Notes: generated by a model from the sequence alone, not told the origin. A stretch of DNA of 64,000 nucleotides from Hyalangium gracile (GCF_020103725.1 NZ_JAHXBG010000015.1:202105-266104); one strand, 5' to 3'. Shown: positions 1 through 12,119, counted from the first letter of the stretch. A program made the numbers and translations.

Positions 1-1
1 C

Positions 2-385
2 CTGGCTCACATGGAGCCCCCGCAGCCGCTCGCCCAGGATCTGCTGGACGACGTGGTCGTCAAGCTGGGCGCGCACGTGACGGAGGTCCGCATCGACGAC
101 CTGCGAGGCGACATCTACACCGGCCGCGTGTTCCTCCAGCAGGGCAAGAAGCGCCTGGAGCTGGATGCGCGCCCGGCGGACTCCATCGCCATGGCGCTGG
201 ACGGTAAGGCCCGCATCCGCGTCACGCGCAAGGTGCTCTCGCAGGCCGGCATCAACCGCGACGACATCGACTCGCTGCACGGGGACCAGGGCCCTGGCGT
301 CGGCGGCAGCGGCCCGGTCGAGCCCGAGCTCGAGCCTGTGCCCATGGGGCATCCCCCCATCAAGAGCAAGGAGATCAGCCTCTAA
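2..385 (+). CDS. Bifunctional nuclease (BFN/DUF151) domain protein, 3' part
   Basis: The reading frame is open to the left edge, so this is the C-terminal part of a gene that begins outside the window; the first ATG in view (base 11) lies inside the conserved domain and is not the start. The visible protein carries the second half of a DUF151/BFN domain: a DLLDDVVVKLGA stretch, an acidic RIDDLRGD strand and the family signature LELDARPADSIAMAL. This domain is known from plant bifunctional nucleases and is common in bacteria, where its role is poorly defined. A Gly/Pro/Glu-rich tail of about 35 residues follows. A strong terminator lies about 35 bases after the stop. Family call is confident; function in this organism is unknown. 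Confidence 0.75.
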   Translation: MAHMEPPQPLAQDLLDDVVVKLGAHVTEVRIDDLRGDIYTGRVFLQQGKKRLELDARPADSIAMALDGKARIRVTRKVLSQAGINRDDIDSLHGDQGPGVGGSGPVEPELEPVPMGHPPIKSKEISL

Positions 386-418
386 ACAGCCCGCTTCACC
401 CGAGCGGCGCGACACACG

Positions 419-460
419 AAAGCCCGGCCCCCCCTCCCAGGGAAGCCGGGCTTTCTTTTT
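419..460 (+). terminator. Rho-independent terminator after the DUF151 gene
   Basis: A perfect 10-bp stem (AAAGCCCGGC at 419-428 with GCCGGGCTTT at 445-454) closes a 16-base loop and runs into CTTTTT. It ends the DUF151 transcript and insulates pyruvate kinase downstream. Confidence 0.85.
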
Positions 461-518
461 CCTTCAAAGACGTGACACGTGTAGCCACGCGCAGACCGCA
501 TTCCCGTGGCGCCCGCGT

Positions 519-536
519 GAGGCGAACATTCGCCTC
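519..536. promoter_or_regulatory. Perfect inverted repeat upstream of pyruvate kinase
   Basis: GAGGCGAA-CA-TTCGCCTC is an exact 8-bp inverted repeat with a 2-base centre. It lies about 50 bases before the pyk start in a 127-base gap after a terminator. The position and symmetry suit a dimeric regulator's operator. No regulator can be named from the sequence. Confidence 0.4.
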
Positions 537-587
537 CCGCGATCCTGGCTGTCAAGGGACCCTCCCCCCGCCTAGGATGCGGCGCCC

Positions 588-1991
588 ATGCACAAGGCGA
601 AAATCATCTGCACGCTGGGCCCCTCGTCGGATACGCCGGAAGTCATCGAAGGGCTCATCCGGGTGGGCATGAACGTGGCCCGTCTCAACTTCTCGCACGG
701 GACGCACGAGGAGCATCGGCGCCGGGTGAACACGATCCGCAAGGTCTCCCGCAAGCTCGGGCTCCCCGTGGCCATCCTCCAGGACGTGCAGGGGCCGAAG
801 ATCCGCCTGGGCAGGTTCGAGGGCGGGCAGCTCATCGTGAAGACCGGGCAGACCGTCACCGTCACCACGCGCGCCGTGCTGGGCCAGGGGACGATCATCC
901 CGACGCCGATCCGCTCGCTGCCGAAGGATGTGGAGCGGGGGGACGCCATCCTGCTGGACGACGGGCGCGTGCGCCTGCGGGTGCTGCGGGTGGCGGGCCG
1001 GGACGTCACCGCGAAGGTGGAGGTGGGCGGGCTGCTGAAGGACCACAAGGGCCTCAACCTGCCCGGGGCCGCCATCTCGGTGCCCACCATCACGGAGAAG
1101 GACGCGGTGGACCTGGCGTTCGGCCAGGAGGTCGGCGTGGACTACGTGGCCCTGTCCTTCGTGCGCACGGCGGACGACATCAAGCAGGCCCGCGAGCACG
1201 TGGCGAAGCTGAACACGCCGCTCATCGCGAAGATCGAGAAGCCGCAGGCGGTGGCGAACCTGGAGGCCATCGCGGCGGTGGCGGACGGGGTGATGATCGC
1301 CCGGGGCGATCTGGGCGTGGAGATGCCCCTGGAGCAGCTGCCAGGCATCCAGAAGAAGGCGGTGGCCGAGGTCAACCGCATGGGTGGCCTGGTCATCGTG
1401 GCCACCGAGATGCTGGAGAGCATGGTGGGCAACCCCCGCCCCACGCGCGCCGAGGTGTCCGACGTGGCCAACGCCATCCTGGACGGCGCGGACGCGGTCA
1501 TGCTCTCGGGAGAGACGGCCGCGGGCCGCTACCCGATCGACTCGGCGGCCACCATGGCGCGCATCGTGGAGGAGACCGAGCGCGGCGTGGGCGCGCGCCT
1601 GCGTCCCCCGCGGATCCCCGAGCGCCGGGATGACCTGTCCACGGGCGTGGCGGCGGCGGCGGTGGCGGCGGCCGAGCAGCTCGGCATCGACACGATCGTC
1701 ACCTACACCGAGCGCGGCCACACCGCGCGGCTGGTGGCGGAGTTCCGCCCCCGGGCCCAGATCATCGGCCTGACGCCCAACCCGGAGACGGTGAACCGGA
1801 TGGCGCTCTACTGGGGTGTGAAGGGGATACAGGTGGGGCGGCTGCAGAGCACCGACGCGATGCTCAAGCAGGTGCGCCGGCTGTGCCGTGAAGACGGGCT
1901 GTGCAAGGTGGGTCAGCCCGTGGTGATCGTCGCGGGCGTGCCGCTCAACGAGCCCGGGCGGACGAACATGATGACCATCCACCGCATCTGA
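588..1991 (+). CDS. pyk: Pyruvate kinase
   Basis: This enzyme converts phosphoenolpyruvate and ADP to pyruvate and ATP in the last step of glycolysis, in the cytoplasm. The 467-residue length matches the family. It begins with the typical KAKIICTLGPSS strand, has NVARLNFSHG near residue 30, LQDVQGPKIRLG near 70, and the active-site signature around residues 212-243 (KIEKPQAV ... ARGDLGVEMP) containing the catalytic Lys and the metal-binding acidic residues. The SGETAAG motif and a C-terminal allosteric-type domain are present. The motif usually written ATQMLESM reads ATEMLESM. It stands alone on the plus strand between a terminator and a convergent gene that ends only 3 bases away. An inverted repeat upstream may serve its regulation. 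Confidence 0.96.
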   Translation: MHKAKIICTLGPSSDTPEVIEGLIRVGMNVARLNFSHGTHEEHRRRVNTIRKVSRKLGLPVAILQDVQGPKIRLGRFEGGQLIVKTGQTVTVTTRAVLGQGTIIPTPIRSLPKDVERGDAILLDDGRVRLRVLRVAGRDVTAKVEVGGLLKDHKGLNLPGAAISVPTITEKDAVDLAFGQEVGVDYVALSFVRTADDIKQAREHVAKLNTPLIAKIEKPQAVANLEAIAAVADGVMIARGDLGVEMPLEQLPGIQKKAVAEVNRMGGLVIVATEMLESMVGNPRPTRAEVSDVANAILDGADAVMLSGETAAGRYPIDSAATMARIVEETERGVGARLRPPRIPERRDDLSTGVAAAAVAAAEQLGIDTIVTYTERGHTARLVAEFRPRAQIIGLTPNPETVNRMALYWGVKGIQVGRLQSTDAMLKQVRRLCREDGLCKVGQPVVIVAGVPLNEPGRTNMMTIHRI

Positions 1992-1994
1992 GCG

Positions 1995-2663
1995 TCACAG
2001 CGTCTTGTTCTGGAAGTCGTAGAGCTTCTCGACGGAGATCTGCCGGTAGCGCTCGACCTTGAGCGCTCGCATGGCGCAGTCCCAGACCAGCTCCTTGGCG
2101 GGCCGATCCGGCTCCTTCTTCTTGCGGCGCTTCACCTCGGCCTTGATGGCCTTCACCGCCACCTTCGGGTGGTAGCAGAAGGCCGCCGAGAACAGCAGGT
2201 GCCCGCCGAAGGGGATCAGCCGGGCCTCGATGACGTCGCCTGCCTCCAGGCCGGCGATGTTGCGCCGCTCAGTGACGTCGAAGTCCTTGCCGGAGAACAG
2301 CTCGCGCAGGCGGATGACGCCCTTGCCCAGCTTGCGGACCTCGAACAGCCCGTGGACCGTCTCGGTGAAGCTGCGGAAGGCGTTGGCCTCCTCGGGCGGC
2401 GCGGCCTGCAGCCGCTGCTCGTACAGCTCCACGGCGGGCGTCTTCCCCGTCAGCGGCGAGACGCGATCGTAGAGGTAGTAGTCCAGGAAGGACGCCATCC
2501 GGAGCTCGAAGATCTTGTCGTCCTCGAACACCTCGCCCGTGAGGCGGAAGTACTCCGCCTTCGCCTCGAGGAGGTCCGGCTTGCGGGACTCCTGGCTCCC
2601 GAAGGCGGTGAGCTGGTCCAGATAGGGCTGATACGAGAGCGGCGAGGCTGAAGGAGCGTCCAT
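1995..2663 (-). CDS. Conserved hypothetical protein, last gene of the pyr run
   Basis: This is a 222-residue soluble protein with no signal peptide or membrane segment. It is rich in charged helices and has a basic patch (KAEVKRRKKKEPDR) near residue 170. I do not recognise a catalytic motif. It starts 14 bases after the carA stop on the same strand, so it is probably translated from the same mRNA as lepA-lepB-pyrBC-carA. Its stop is 3 bases from the pyk stop (convergent). The start ATG is chosen because the next gene ends just upstream and the protein fills the space. A link to pyrimidine synthesis is suggested only by position. Confidence 0.75.
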   Translation of the reverse strand: MDAPSASPLSYQPYLDQLTAFGSQESRKPDLLEAKAEYFRLTGEVFEDDKIFELRMASFLDYYLYDRVSPLTGKTPAVELYEQRLQAAPPEEANAFRSFTETVHGLFEVRKLGKGVIRLRELFSGKDFDVTERRNIAGLEAGDVIEARLIPFGGHLLFSAAFCYHPKVAVKAIKAEVKRRKKKEPDRPAKELVWDCAMRALKVERYRQISVEKLYDFQNKTL

Positions 2664-2677
2664 GGGGCGCGGAGATC

Positions 2678-3793
2678 CTACTCTGCCATCAGTCGGGCGA
2701 AACGCTTGAACAGATAGCGCGCGTCGTGCGGACCGGGCGAGGACTCAGGGTGGTACTGGACGCTGAAGGCCCGGGCGTCGGGGATGGACAAACCCTCGAC
2801 GGTGCCATCGTTCAGGTTGATGTGGGTGACCACGGCGCCGCCCTTGAGGCTGGCGTCATCCACGGCGAAGCCGTGGTTCTGCGCGGTGATCTCCACCTTC
2901 CCGGTTGTCAGATCCTTCACGGGTTGGTTGGCGCCACGGTGGCCGAACTTCATCTTGTAGGTGCGCCCACCCAGCGCGAGCGCGAGGATCTGGTGGCCCA
3001 GGCAGATGCCGAACACCGGCACCTTGCCCAGCAGCTTGGCCACCGTCTTGTCCGCGCCCTTCACCGCGGCGGGATCTCCGGGGCCGTTGGCCAGGAAGAC
3101 GCCGTGCGGCTTGCGCGCGAGCACCTCCTCGGCCGGGGTGTGGGCGGGCACCACCGTCACCCGCATGCCCTCGTCCACCAGGAACTGGAGCATGGAGCGC
3201 TTGAGGCCGTAGTCGTAGGCCACCACGTCGAAGCGCAGCTCCGGCGCGGCGCGCGGCGGGCCGCCGAACACGTCCGGAGACGGCGTGGTGAAGGTGTACG
3301 GCTCCTTGGTGGAGACGCCGGTGGCCAGGTCCAGGCCCTCCATGCCGGGCGCGTTCTTCGCGCGCTCCACGAGCGCCGCCGGGGAGTGGTTCTCCGACGA
3401 GATGACGCCCATCTGCGCGCCGTGCGTGCGCAGGTGCCGCACCAGCCGCCGGGTGTCCAGGCCCTGGATGCCCGCCACGCCGTGGCGCTTCAGGTACTCA
3501 TCCAGCGGCGCCTTGGAGCGCCAGTTGGAGGGCTGCTCCGTGTTGGAGCGCACCACCATGCCCACCGCGTGCGGGCGGAAGGACTCCTCGTCCTCGGGCG
3601 TGGTCCCCACGTTCCCCATCTCGGGGTAGGCCATGGTGACGATCTGCCCCACGTAGGAGGGATCCGTGAGGATCTCCTGGTAGCCGAACATGGAGGTGTT
3701 GAAGACCACCTCGCCAACCATCTCTCCGGTGGCGCCAAAAGAGCGCCCCTCGAAGATGGTGCCATCCGCCAATGCGAGCACCGCCCGCTTCAT
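2678..3793 (-). CDS. carA: Carbamoyl-phosphate synthase small (glutaminase) subunit
   Basis: CarA hydrolyses glutamine and passes ammonia to CarB, making carbamoyl phosphate for pyrimidines and arginine. The protein is 371 residues from the ATG that overlaps the pyrC stop by one base (TGATG). A longer open frame exists upstream but it is antisense-like and lies inside pyrC. The N-terminal domain begins with [14 protein letters not shown]. The class I glutamine amidotransferase domain shows GICLGHQ near residue 260 (Cys nucleophile) and [11 protein letters not shown] near 345 (His/Glu of the triad). carB is not in this window. It follows pyrB and pyrC, giving the first three steps of UMP synthesis apart from the large subunit. 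Confidence 0.97.
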   Translation of the reverse strand: MKRAVLALADGTIFEGRSFGATGEMVGEVVFNTSMFGYQEILTDPSYVGQIVTMAYPEMGNVGTTPEDEESFRPHAVGMVVRSNTEQPSNWRSKAPLDEYLKRHGVAGIQGLDTRRLVRHLRTHGAQMGVISSENHSPAALVERAKNAPGMEGLDLATGVSTKEPYTFTTPSPDVFGGPPRAAPELRFDVVAYDYGLKRSMLQFLVDEGMRVTVVPAHTPAEEVLARKPHGVFLANGPGDPAAVKGADKTVAKLLGKVPVFGICLGHQILALALGGRTYKMKFGHRGANQPVKDLTTGKVEITAQNHGFAVDDASLKGGAVVTHINLNDGTVEGLSIPDARAFSVQYHPESSPGPHDARYLFKRFARLMAE

Positions 3794-5094
3794 CACCGGG
3801 CCTCCTGGATCTGACCGTTCGAGAACACGAGCCGCCCGCCCACCCACGTCTGCGTGACGCAGCCCTTGAGCAGACGGCCATTGAAGGGGGTATTCCGGCT
3901 CTTGGAGAAGAACCGCTCCGCGTCCACCGCCCACTCCGCCGCCGGGTCGACGAGCGTGACGTCCGCTGGGGCCCCGACCGCCAGGTGGCCGCCCGGCAGG
4001 CCGAACGCCCTCGCCGGCCCGTGCGTCAGCAGCTCCACGGCCTTGCTGGGGCTGAGCACGCCGTCGTGCACCAGGGCCAGCGTCAGGCCGAGCGCCGTCT
4101 CCAGGCCGACCACGCCGTTGATGCCCTTCTCGAACTCCACCTGCTTGTCGAGCACCCCGTGCGGGGCGTGGTCGGTGGCGATGGCGTCGATCGTGCCGTC
4201 GGCCAGGGCCTCGCGCAGCGCCTCCACGTCGCGGCGCAGGCGCAGCGGCGGGTTCATCTTGGCGTGGGTGTCGTACTGGCCCACCGCCGTGTCATCGAGC
4301 GTGAAGTGGTGCGGGGTGGCCTCGGCGGTGACGTTGAGGCCGCGCCGCTTCGCCTCGCGGACCATGCGCACGCTGCCCTCGCAGGAGATGTGGGCGATGT
4401 GCAGGCGCCCGCCCGTCTCCTCCAGCAGCACCAGATCCCGCGCCACCATGGCCACCTCGGCCGAGGGCGGGATGGGCAGCAGCCCGAGCCGCGTGGCGGT
4501 GGGCCCCTCCGTCATCGCGCCCTTGCCGGAGAGCGTGAGGTCCTCCTCGTGGACCATGACGGGGATGTCGAAGAGCGTGGCGTACTGGAGCGAGCGCCGC
4601 ATCAGCGAGGCGTTCATCACCGGGCGGCCGTCGTCGGTGATGCAGACGCAGCCGGCGGAGACCAGCTCGCCCATCTCCGCCAGCTCCTCGCCCTTGAGGC
4701 CCTTGGTGATGGCCCCCGCGGGGTAGACGTGGCAGAGCCGGGCCGCCCGGGCGCGCGAGAGCACCAGCTCCGTCACCAGCGCGCTGTCGTTGACGAGCTT
4801 GGTGTTGGGCATGGCCACCACGGCGGTGAAGCCGCCCGCCACGGCCGCGCGGCACCCGGTGAGGATGGTCTCCTTGCCCTCCTCGCCCGGCTCGCGCAGG
4901 TGCACGTGCAGATCGATGAAGCCTGGCAGCACCCACCTGCCCTGGGCGTCCACCACCTCGGCGCCGGACACCTGGAGCGGCGCCTCGGACACCTCCGCCA
5001 CCTTCCCGTCCCGGACGAGGACGTCCCGCACACCGTCGATGCCATGGCGCGGATCGATGACCCGACCGCGACGGAAGAGCACCAGGCCGCTCAC
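3793..5094 (-). CDS. pyrC: Dihydroorotase
   Basis: This zinc amidohydrolase cyclises N-carbamoyl-aspartate to dihydroorotate. The start is GTG at 5094, which overlaps the pyrB stop in the sequence GTGA and gives the expected beginning [14 protein letters not shown]; total 433 residues, the normal length for the long bacterial (PyrC/AllB-type) dihydroorotases. Metal-binding [10 protein letters not shown] lies near residue 60, and ATDHAPH near residue 303 carries the catalytic Asp. The 4-base overlap with pyrB and 1-base overlap with carA indicate translational coupling. Dihydroorotase-like pseudoenzymes exist in this family, but the HxH and the late Asp are both intact here. Confidence 0.96.
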   Translation of the reverse strand: MSGLVLFRRGRVIDPRHGIDGVRDVLVRDGKVAEVSEAPLQVSGAEVVDAQGRWVLPGFIDLHVHLREPGEEGKETILTGCRAAVAGGFTAVVAMPNTKLVNDSALVTELVLSRARAARLCHVYPAGAITKGLKGEELAEMGELVSAGCVCITDDGRPVMNASLMRRSLQYATLFDIPVMVHEEDLTLSGKGAMTEGPTATRLGLLPIPPSAEVAMVARDLVLLEETGGRLHIAHISCEGSVRMVREAKRRGLNVTAEATPHHFTLDDTAVGQYDTHAKMNPPLRLRRDVEALREALADGTIDAIATDHAPHGVLDKQVEFEKGINGVVGLETALGLTLALVHDGVLSPSKAVELLTHGPARAFGLPGGHLAVGAPADVTLVDPAAEWAVDAERFFSKSRNTPFNGRLLKGCVTQTWVGGRLVFSNGQIQEAR

Positions 5095-5981
5095 GAGCAC
5101 ACCTCCAGGATGGCCCGGCGCACGGCGACCCCGTTGGCCACCTGCTCCAGGATGACGCTGCGCGCCCCGTCCGCCACCGCCGGAGCCAGCTCCACGCCGC
5201 GGTTGATGGGCCCGGGGTGCATGACGAGCGCGTCGGGCTTCATCTTCTCGGCGCGCGCGGCGGTGAGGCCGAAGAGGCGGGCGAACTCGCGCGTGGAGGG
5301 GAAGAAGGACTCCGTCTGGCGCTCGAGCTGGAGCCGCAGGCACATCACCGCGTCCGCGTGGGGCAGCGCCGCGTCCAGCTTCGTCGTCACCTCCGCGCCC
5401 AGCTCCTTCAGGCCCACGGGCAGCAGCGTGGGCGGGCCGCACACCACCACCCGGGCCCCGAGCGCCCTCAGGCACAGGATGTTCGAGCGCGCCACGCGGC
5501 TGTGGAGGATGTCTCCGACGATGAGCACCGTGCGCCCGTCCAGCGGCCCCCAGTGCCGCCGCAGCGTGAAGGCGTCCAGCAGGGCCTGCGAGGGGTGCTC
5601 GTGGGTGCCATCCCCGGCGTTGATGACGGCGCAGCGCACGTGCCGCGCCACCAGGTGGGGCGCGCCCGAGGAGCGGTGACGGATGACGAGCGCCACCGGG
5701 CCCGTGGCCTCGATGTTGCGCACCGTGTCCAGCAGCGTCTCCCCCTTGGACACCGAGGAGCCCTGCGCCGTCCAGTTGAGCACCTGGGCGCCCAGCGTCT
5801 TGGCGGCCATCTCGAAGGAGGTGCGGGTGCGGGTGGAGTCCTCGAAGAAGAGGTTGGCCACCACCTTCCCCTGGAGCACCGGGGTGCTGGCCGAGCCCCC
5901 TGGAAGGTGGGCCTCGGCCCGATCGAGCAACGTCTCGATCTCCTCTCGCCGCCAGCCGTCGATTCCGAGCAGGTGTCGCAT
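5091..5981 (-). CDS. pyrB: Aspartate carbamoyltransferase catalytic subunit
   Basis: PyrB joins carbamoyl phosphate and aspartate. The 296-residue protein starts at MRHLLGIDGW; a longer frame reaches 6023 but the added 14 residues are not typical. Signatures are FFEDSTRTRTSFE (carbamoyl-phosphate site, about residue 42-54), HPSQALLDAF (about 126) and GDILHSRVARSN. No pyrI regulatory subunit is next to it, so it is probably the PyrI-independent class that can associate with PyrC. It is 57 bases downstream of lepB on the same strand and overlaps pyrC by 4 bases. I see no attenuator-like hairpin with a T tract in the lepB-pyrB gap. Confidence 0.96.
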   Translation of the reverse strand: MRHLLGIDGWRREEIETLLDRAEAHLPGGSASTPVLQGKVVANLFFEDSTRTRTSFEMAAKTLGAQVLNWTAQGSSVSKGETLLDTVRNIEATGPVALVIRHRSSGAPHLVARHVRCAVINAGDGTHEHPSQALLDAFTLRRHWGPLDGRTVLIVGDILHSRVARSNILCLRALGARVVVCGPPTLLPVGLKELGAEVTTKLDAALPHADAVMCLRLQLERQTESFFPSTREFARLFGLTAARAEKMKPDALVMHPGPINRGVELAPAVADGARSVILEQVANGVAVRRAILEVCS

Positions 5982-6038
5982 AGAGCCGGGTCGCGCCCTA
6001 GCAGCGCCACCCTGGAGCGTCAAGCGTCAGGGGGGCCA

Positions 6039-7274
6039 TCACCGCACGGGCTCGAAGAACCGGTCCAGCCGCAGGCCGGTTCCGTCGAAGAAGCCACTGA
6101 ACAGGCCGCCATATCCCAGGGACAGCCACACCACCATCGCCTTGCCCTTGATGTGGCCAATCGGCACATAGGCCGCGGGGTGCCCCTGGCCGATGAAGCC
6201 GACGCGGCTGTCGGAGCTGTTGTCCCGGTTGTCGCCCATGACGAAGACGTGGCCCTCGGGGACGAAGAAGGGGCCCTCGGAGCGCGGGCCGCGCGGGTAC
6301 GGAGACTGGAGCACCGCGTGGTTCACGCTGTCCAGGTTCTCCCGGTAGTACATCACCTGATCGTCGGTCCACTCCCCGTTTTCCATGTTGCGGACGATGA
6401 AGTCCTTGGCGACGAGCGTGCGGTCCTGCAGCTCCCCGTTGACGTAGACCTTCTCGTTGACGACGTCGACGCGGTCCCCGGCGATGCCGACGATGCGCTT
6501 GATGAAGTCCTTGTCCGTCTCCACGGGGTTGTTGAAGACGATCACGTCCCCGCGAGCCGGCGCCCGGACGATCTGGAACGGCACCACGTTCATGAACGGG
6601 ATGCGCACCCCGTAGATGAACTTGTTGACGAAGACCTGGTCGCCGATCTCCAGCGTAGGGAGCATGGAGCCAGAGGGGATGCGGTACGGCTCGATGAAGA
6701 TGGTGCGGATGAGCAGCGCGATGGCCAGCGCCTTGGTGAAGCCGGAGACCGTCTCCCAGCCGGACTGCTTGCGCCAGGCGCCCAGGAGCTCCTCGTGGAG
6801 CTTGTCGAGCGCCCTCACCTCCTTGTCCAGCCGGGCCACGTCCGCGGCCAGCGAGGCATCCTCCACGCGCAGGGCCTGCTCGGCGATGCGCTCGGCGGCG
6901 TTGGCCGGGAGCTTGTCGGGCACGCGCTTGAAGATGCGCTCGGCCTCGTGGAACAGCTCGCGCGCCTCGTGGCGGAGCTTGCGCAGCGCCTGCTCGCGCT
7001 TGGAGACCAGCCGCCACACCAGCAGCGCCACCCAGGCGAAGAACATGGCCGCGCCGAAGAACTGCATGGCGGGCTTGGCCCAGGAGGCGGAGGCCGGCAG
7101 GTTCTCGATGACGAACAGGTACGGGATGAAGACGATGCCGACGAGCGTCAGTGGCGCCCAGAGGCTGGTGAGGAGCTGCCGCCAGACCAGCAGCCGCCGG
7201 GCCCGGAGCTGCTCCGGGGTGCGGCGGGCATCGATCGCCTCTCCCAGCTTCAACGGCGTGGTCGCGGCGGTCAT
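6039..7274 (-). CDS. lepB: Signal peptidase I
   Basis: LepB removes signal peptides from exported proteins at the periplasmic face of the inner membrane. At 411 residues it is longer than most relatives (about 250-330): an N-terminal region with two hydrophobic segments (about residues 41-87) is followed by an alpha-helical, highly charged insert (about 90-175), a third hydrophobic helix, and then the catalytic domain. The nucleophile Ser is in IPSGSMLPTLEIGD near residue 202, and the general-base Lys in FIKRIVGIAGD near 257; box E GDNRDNSSDSR is present. The lepA stop lies immediately before its ATG (no intervening base), so the two are co-translated. Confidence 0.95.
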   Translation of the reverse strand: MTAATTPLKLGEAIDARRTPEQLRARRLLVWRQLLTSLWAPLTLVGIVFIPYLFVIENLPASASWAKPAMQFFGAAMFFAWVALLVWRLVSKREQALRKLRHEARELFHEAERIFKRVPDKLPANAAERIAEQALRVEDASLAADVARLDKEVRALDKLHEELLGAWRKQSGWETVSGFTKALAIALLIRTIFIEPYRIPSGSMLPTLEIGDQVFVNKFIYGVRIPFMNVVPFQIVRAPARGDVIVFNNPVETDKDFIKRIVGIAGDRVDVVNEKVYVNGELQDRTLVAKDFIVRNMENGEWTDDQVMYYRENLDSVNHAVLQSPYPRGPRSEGPFFVPEGHVFVMGDNRDNSSDSRVGFIGQGHPAAYVPIGHIKGKAMVVWLSLGYGGLFSGFFDGTGLRLDRFFEPVR

Positions 7275-9086
<1,812 letters not shown>

Positions 9087-9240
9087 GGATTCAGGGCTCT
9101 TCGCAGGACGTCAAAGCGCGCGTGAGTAACACCGAACCCGTTGAAAATCCATGCATCCGCGCGTCCGCTGACCAGCCTCCCGGTCAGCGGCGTGCCTGTC
9201 CTGTCGGGCACTTAGCCCGATACCCCGTCCGGCCGGCGCC

Positions 9241-10185
9241 CTAGCCGTGGGCGCGGGCGGGCTCGCGGGCCTTGGCGCGGAAGAACTCCACCGTCTTGCG
9301 CAGCCCGTCGGCCACGCCCACGCTCGGCTGCCAGCCGAGCACCTTCTGCGCCAGCGCCGGGTTGATGCAGGAGCGGCGCTGCTCGCCCGGCTTGCCCGGA
9401 GCGTGGGTGACCGGGAGGGTGGAGCCAGCGGCCTCGGCCAGCAGGGCGTAGAGGCGGTTGATGTCCGTCTCGATGCCGGTGCCGATGTTGACGGCGCCCA
9501 CGTAGTCCTTCTCGAAGGCCAGCAGGTTGGCCCGAGCCACGTCCGGCCCGAAGACGAAGTCGCGCGTCTGCCCGCCGTCTCCGTAGATGGTGCACTCGCG
9601 GCCAGCCACCAGGCGTTGGGCGAAGATGGCCACCACGCCGGCCTCGCCGTGCGGGTTCTGCCGGGGGCCGTAGACGTTGGCGTAGCGCAGGGCCACGTAG
9701 TCCAGGCCGTACTGGGCCTTGTAGTAGCCCAGGTAGAGCTCACCCGAGGCCTTGGAGACGCCGTACGGGGACACCGGCCGCGTCGGGTGGGACTCGGGCG
9801 CGGGGAAGACGTCCTGCTCGCCGTAGATGGCGCCACCGGTGGAGCTGAAGATGACCTTCTTCACCCCGGCGACGCGCGCGGCCTCCAGCAGGTTGAGCAT
9901 GCCCAGGATGTTGGCCTCCGCGTCGAAGCGCGGGTCCTCCACGCTGCGCCGCACATCCATCTGCGCGGCCAGGTGGCACATCACCTGCGGACGCTCGGAG
10001 CGGATGAGCTCCGCGGCCTCGGGGCTGCGGATGTCCAGCACCGCCAGCCGCACGCGGGGATCCAGGTTCTCCCGTCGACCACTCGACAGGTTGTCGAGCG
10101 CAATCACCTCGTGCCCCGCGCGCAGGAACTCATCGCACACGTGGGATCCGATGAAGCCTGCCCCTCCCGTCACCAGCACTTTCAC
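9241..10185 (-). CDS. NAD-dependent epimerase, UDP-glucose 4-epimerase type
   Basis: This is an extended short-chain dehydrogenase/reductase of 314 residues. The start is GTG at 10185 with GGGAG upstream, so the protein begins directly at the Rossmann strand KVLVTGGAGFIGSH. The TSxGGAIYGE-like region (SSTGGAIYGE), and YGVSKASGE near residue 142 (Tyr/Lys pair), are intact. Residues YANVYGPRQNPHGEAGVVA are typical of UDP-glucose/UDP-GlcNAc 4-epimerases (GalE group). It lies 67 bases downstream of a UDP-glucuronate decarboxylase-like gene on the same strand, so both probably supply sugar nucleotides for surface polysaccharide. Exact substrate cannot be read from sequence. Confidence 0.88.
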   Translation of the reverse strand: MKVLVTGGAGFIGSHVCDEFLRAGHEVIALDNLSSGRRENLDPRVRLAVLDIRSPEAAELIRSERPQVMCHLAAQMDVRRSVEDPRFDAEANILGMLNLLEAARVAGVKKVIFSSTGGAIYGEQDVFPAPESHPTRPVSPYGVSKASGELYLGYYKAQYGLDYVALRYANVYGPRQNPHGEAGVVAIFAQRLVAGRECTIYGDGGQTRDFVFGPDVARANLLAFEKDYVGAVNIGTGIETDINRLYALLAEAAGSTLPVTHAPGKPGEQRRSCINPALAQKVLGWQPSVGVADGLRKTVEFFRAKAREPARAHG

Positions 10186-10252
10186 GCTGACGCTCCCGCC
10201 ACCGCCCGTGGCTCGCGAAAAATTCAGAAGTGCCGGCAACTTAAGAAGCGGT

Positions 10253-11206
<954 letters not shown>

Positions 11207-11213
11207 GCGCACC

Positions 11214-11399
11214 TCACTCAGTGAGCTCGTCGAACGTGGCCTGGCCGGGCAGCTGCGCCTTGTACTTGTCGAGCACCAGATCGATCCCCTGCCGGATGTA
11301 CTCGGCCACGGGCACCTTGGTCTTCTGGTTCAGCGCCTTGAGGCGCTCGTTCTGCTCAGGGGTGATGTAGATGGTGGTGCTGATCTTCTTTCGGGCCAT
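11214..11399 (-). CDS. Ribbon-helix-helix (CopG/Arc-type) DNA-binding protein
   Basis: A 61-residue protein with the RHH layout: a basic N terminus, a short beta strand ([11 protein letters not shown]), and two helices ([28 protein letters not shown]). RHH proteins dimerise and bind DNA with the strand pair. It heads the sugar-nucleotide operon and may autoregulate: an AT-rich imperfect palindrome lies just upstream. No toxin partner is present, so an antitoxin role is not supported. Ancillary, small, but well supported by the motif and tight spacing. Confidence 0.82.
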   Translation of the reverse strand: MARKKISTTIYITPEQNERLKALNQKTKVPVAEYIRQGIDLVLDKYKAQLPGQATFDELTE

Positions 11400-11400
11400 G

Positions 11401-11428
11401 GCGATATGTGAAACTATATGGAATGACG
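11401..11428. promoter_or_regulatory. AT-rich imperfect palindrome upstream of the RHH gene
   Basis: ATATGTGAAACTATAT is a short, AT-rich, roughly symmetric sequence directly before the RHH start, in a divergent 93-base gap of otherwise GC-rich DNA. It could be the operator of the RHH protein or a -10 region. This is inference from position and symmetry only. Confidence 0.3.
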
Positions 11429-11492
11429 TGGCCCGTGAAGGAACTGGCCGCGCCCGTCATGGGCGCGTCGCTCGATCTCTCCGGGAGCAGGC

Positions 11493-12119
11493 ATGTCTTC
11501 AATGAAATCATGTGCTTACGCGGGGCTCTTCGCACTCGCGGTGCTGGTGGGTTGTTCGGGCGACAAGGCGGGAAAACGGCCCGTCCCCCTGCCTGAGCCC
11601 ATCGGCAACCAGCCCTCCGAGCGCGAGCCGATCCGGCCCCAGCGCGCCAAGAACGAGAAGGTGCAGGAGCTGGATCTCAACCGGGACTACAAGCCGGACG
11701 TGTGGACGTACACGGTGGAGGGCAAGGGCCCGGACGGGCAGCCGCGCGATCTCAAGGTGCGCAAGGAGATCGACTTCAACGGGGACGGCCGCATCGACAT
11801 CACCCAGTACTTCGACGAGCGCGAGGAGAAGGCGCGCGAGGTGATGGATCAGGACTTCGACGGGAAGGTCGACTCGATCCTGCTCTTCGAGAAGGGAGTG
11901 AACGTGCGCACCGAGCGGGACGTGGACGGCAACGGGCGCACGGACGTGTGGCTGTACTACGAGAAGGGAAAGCTGGCGCGCAAGGAGCGCGACACCAACG
12001 GCGACGGCAAGGTGGACAACTGGGAGTACTGGGAGAACGGCCAGGTGGACCGGATTGGCGACGATCTGGACAGCGACGGCAACGTCGACCGGTGGACCAA
12101 GAACCCGAACTCCCAGTAG
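11493..12119 (+). CDS. Lipoprotein with repeated Asp-rich (EF-hand/dockerin-like) motifs
   Basis: A 208-residue secreted protein with a lipoprotein signal peptide (LAVLVGC, Cys near 21). The mature part holds about six spaced D-x-[DN]-x-[DN]-G-x-x-D segments, for example DFNGDGRIDITQYF, DVDGNGRTDVWLYY, DTNGDGKVDNWEYW and DLDSDGNVDRW, separated by about 20 residues. Such motifs bind calcium in EF-hand-like and thrombospondin type 3-like repeats. It probably sits in the outer membrane and binds Ca2+; no enzyme motif is present. ATG 11493 has GGGAG upstream. It ends 9 bases from the convergent cupin gene. Confidence 0.8.
   Translation: MSSMKSCAYAGLFALAVLVGCSGDKAGKRPVPLPEPIGNQPSEREPIRPQRAKNEKVQELDLNRDYKPDVWTYTVEGKGPDGQPRDLKVRKEIDFNGDGRIDITQYFDEREEKAREVMDQDFDGKVDSILLFEKGVNVRTERDVDGNGRTDVWLYYEKGKLARKERDTNGDGKVDNWEYWENGQVDRIGDDLDSDGNVDRWTKNPNSQ

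Noticed and set aside
9165..9190. Hairpin CCGCTGACC/GGTCAGCGG between lepA and the epimerase
   Set aside because: A 9-bp stem with an 8-base loop, but neither side has a clear T tract directly after it. It may stabilise the lepA leader rather than terminate.
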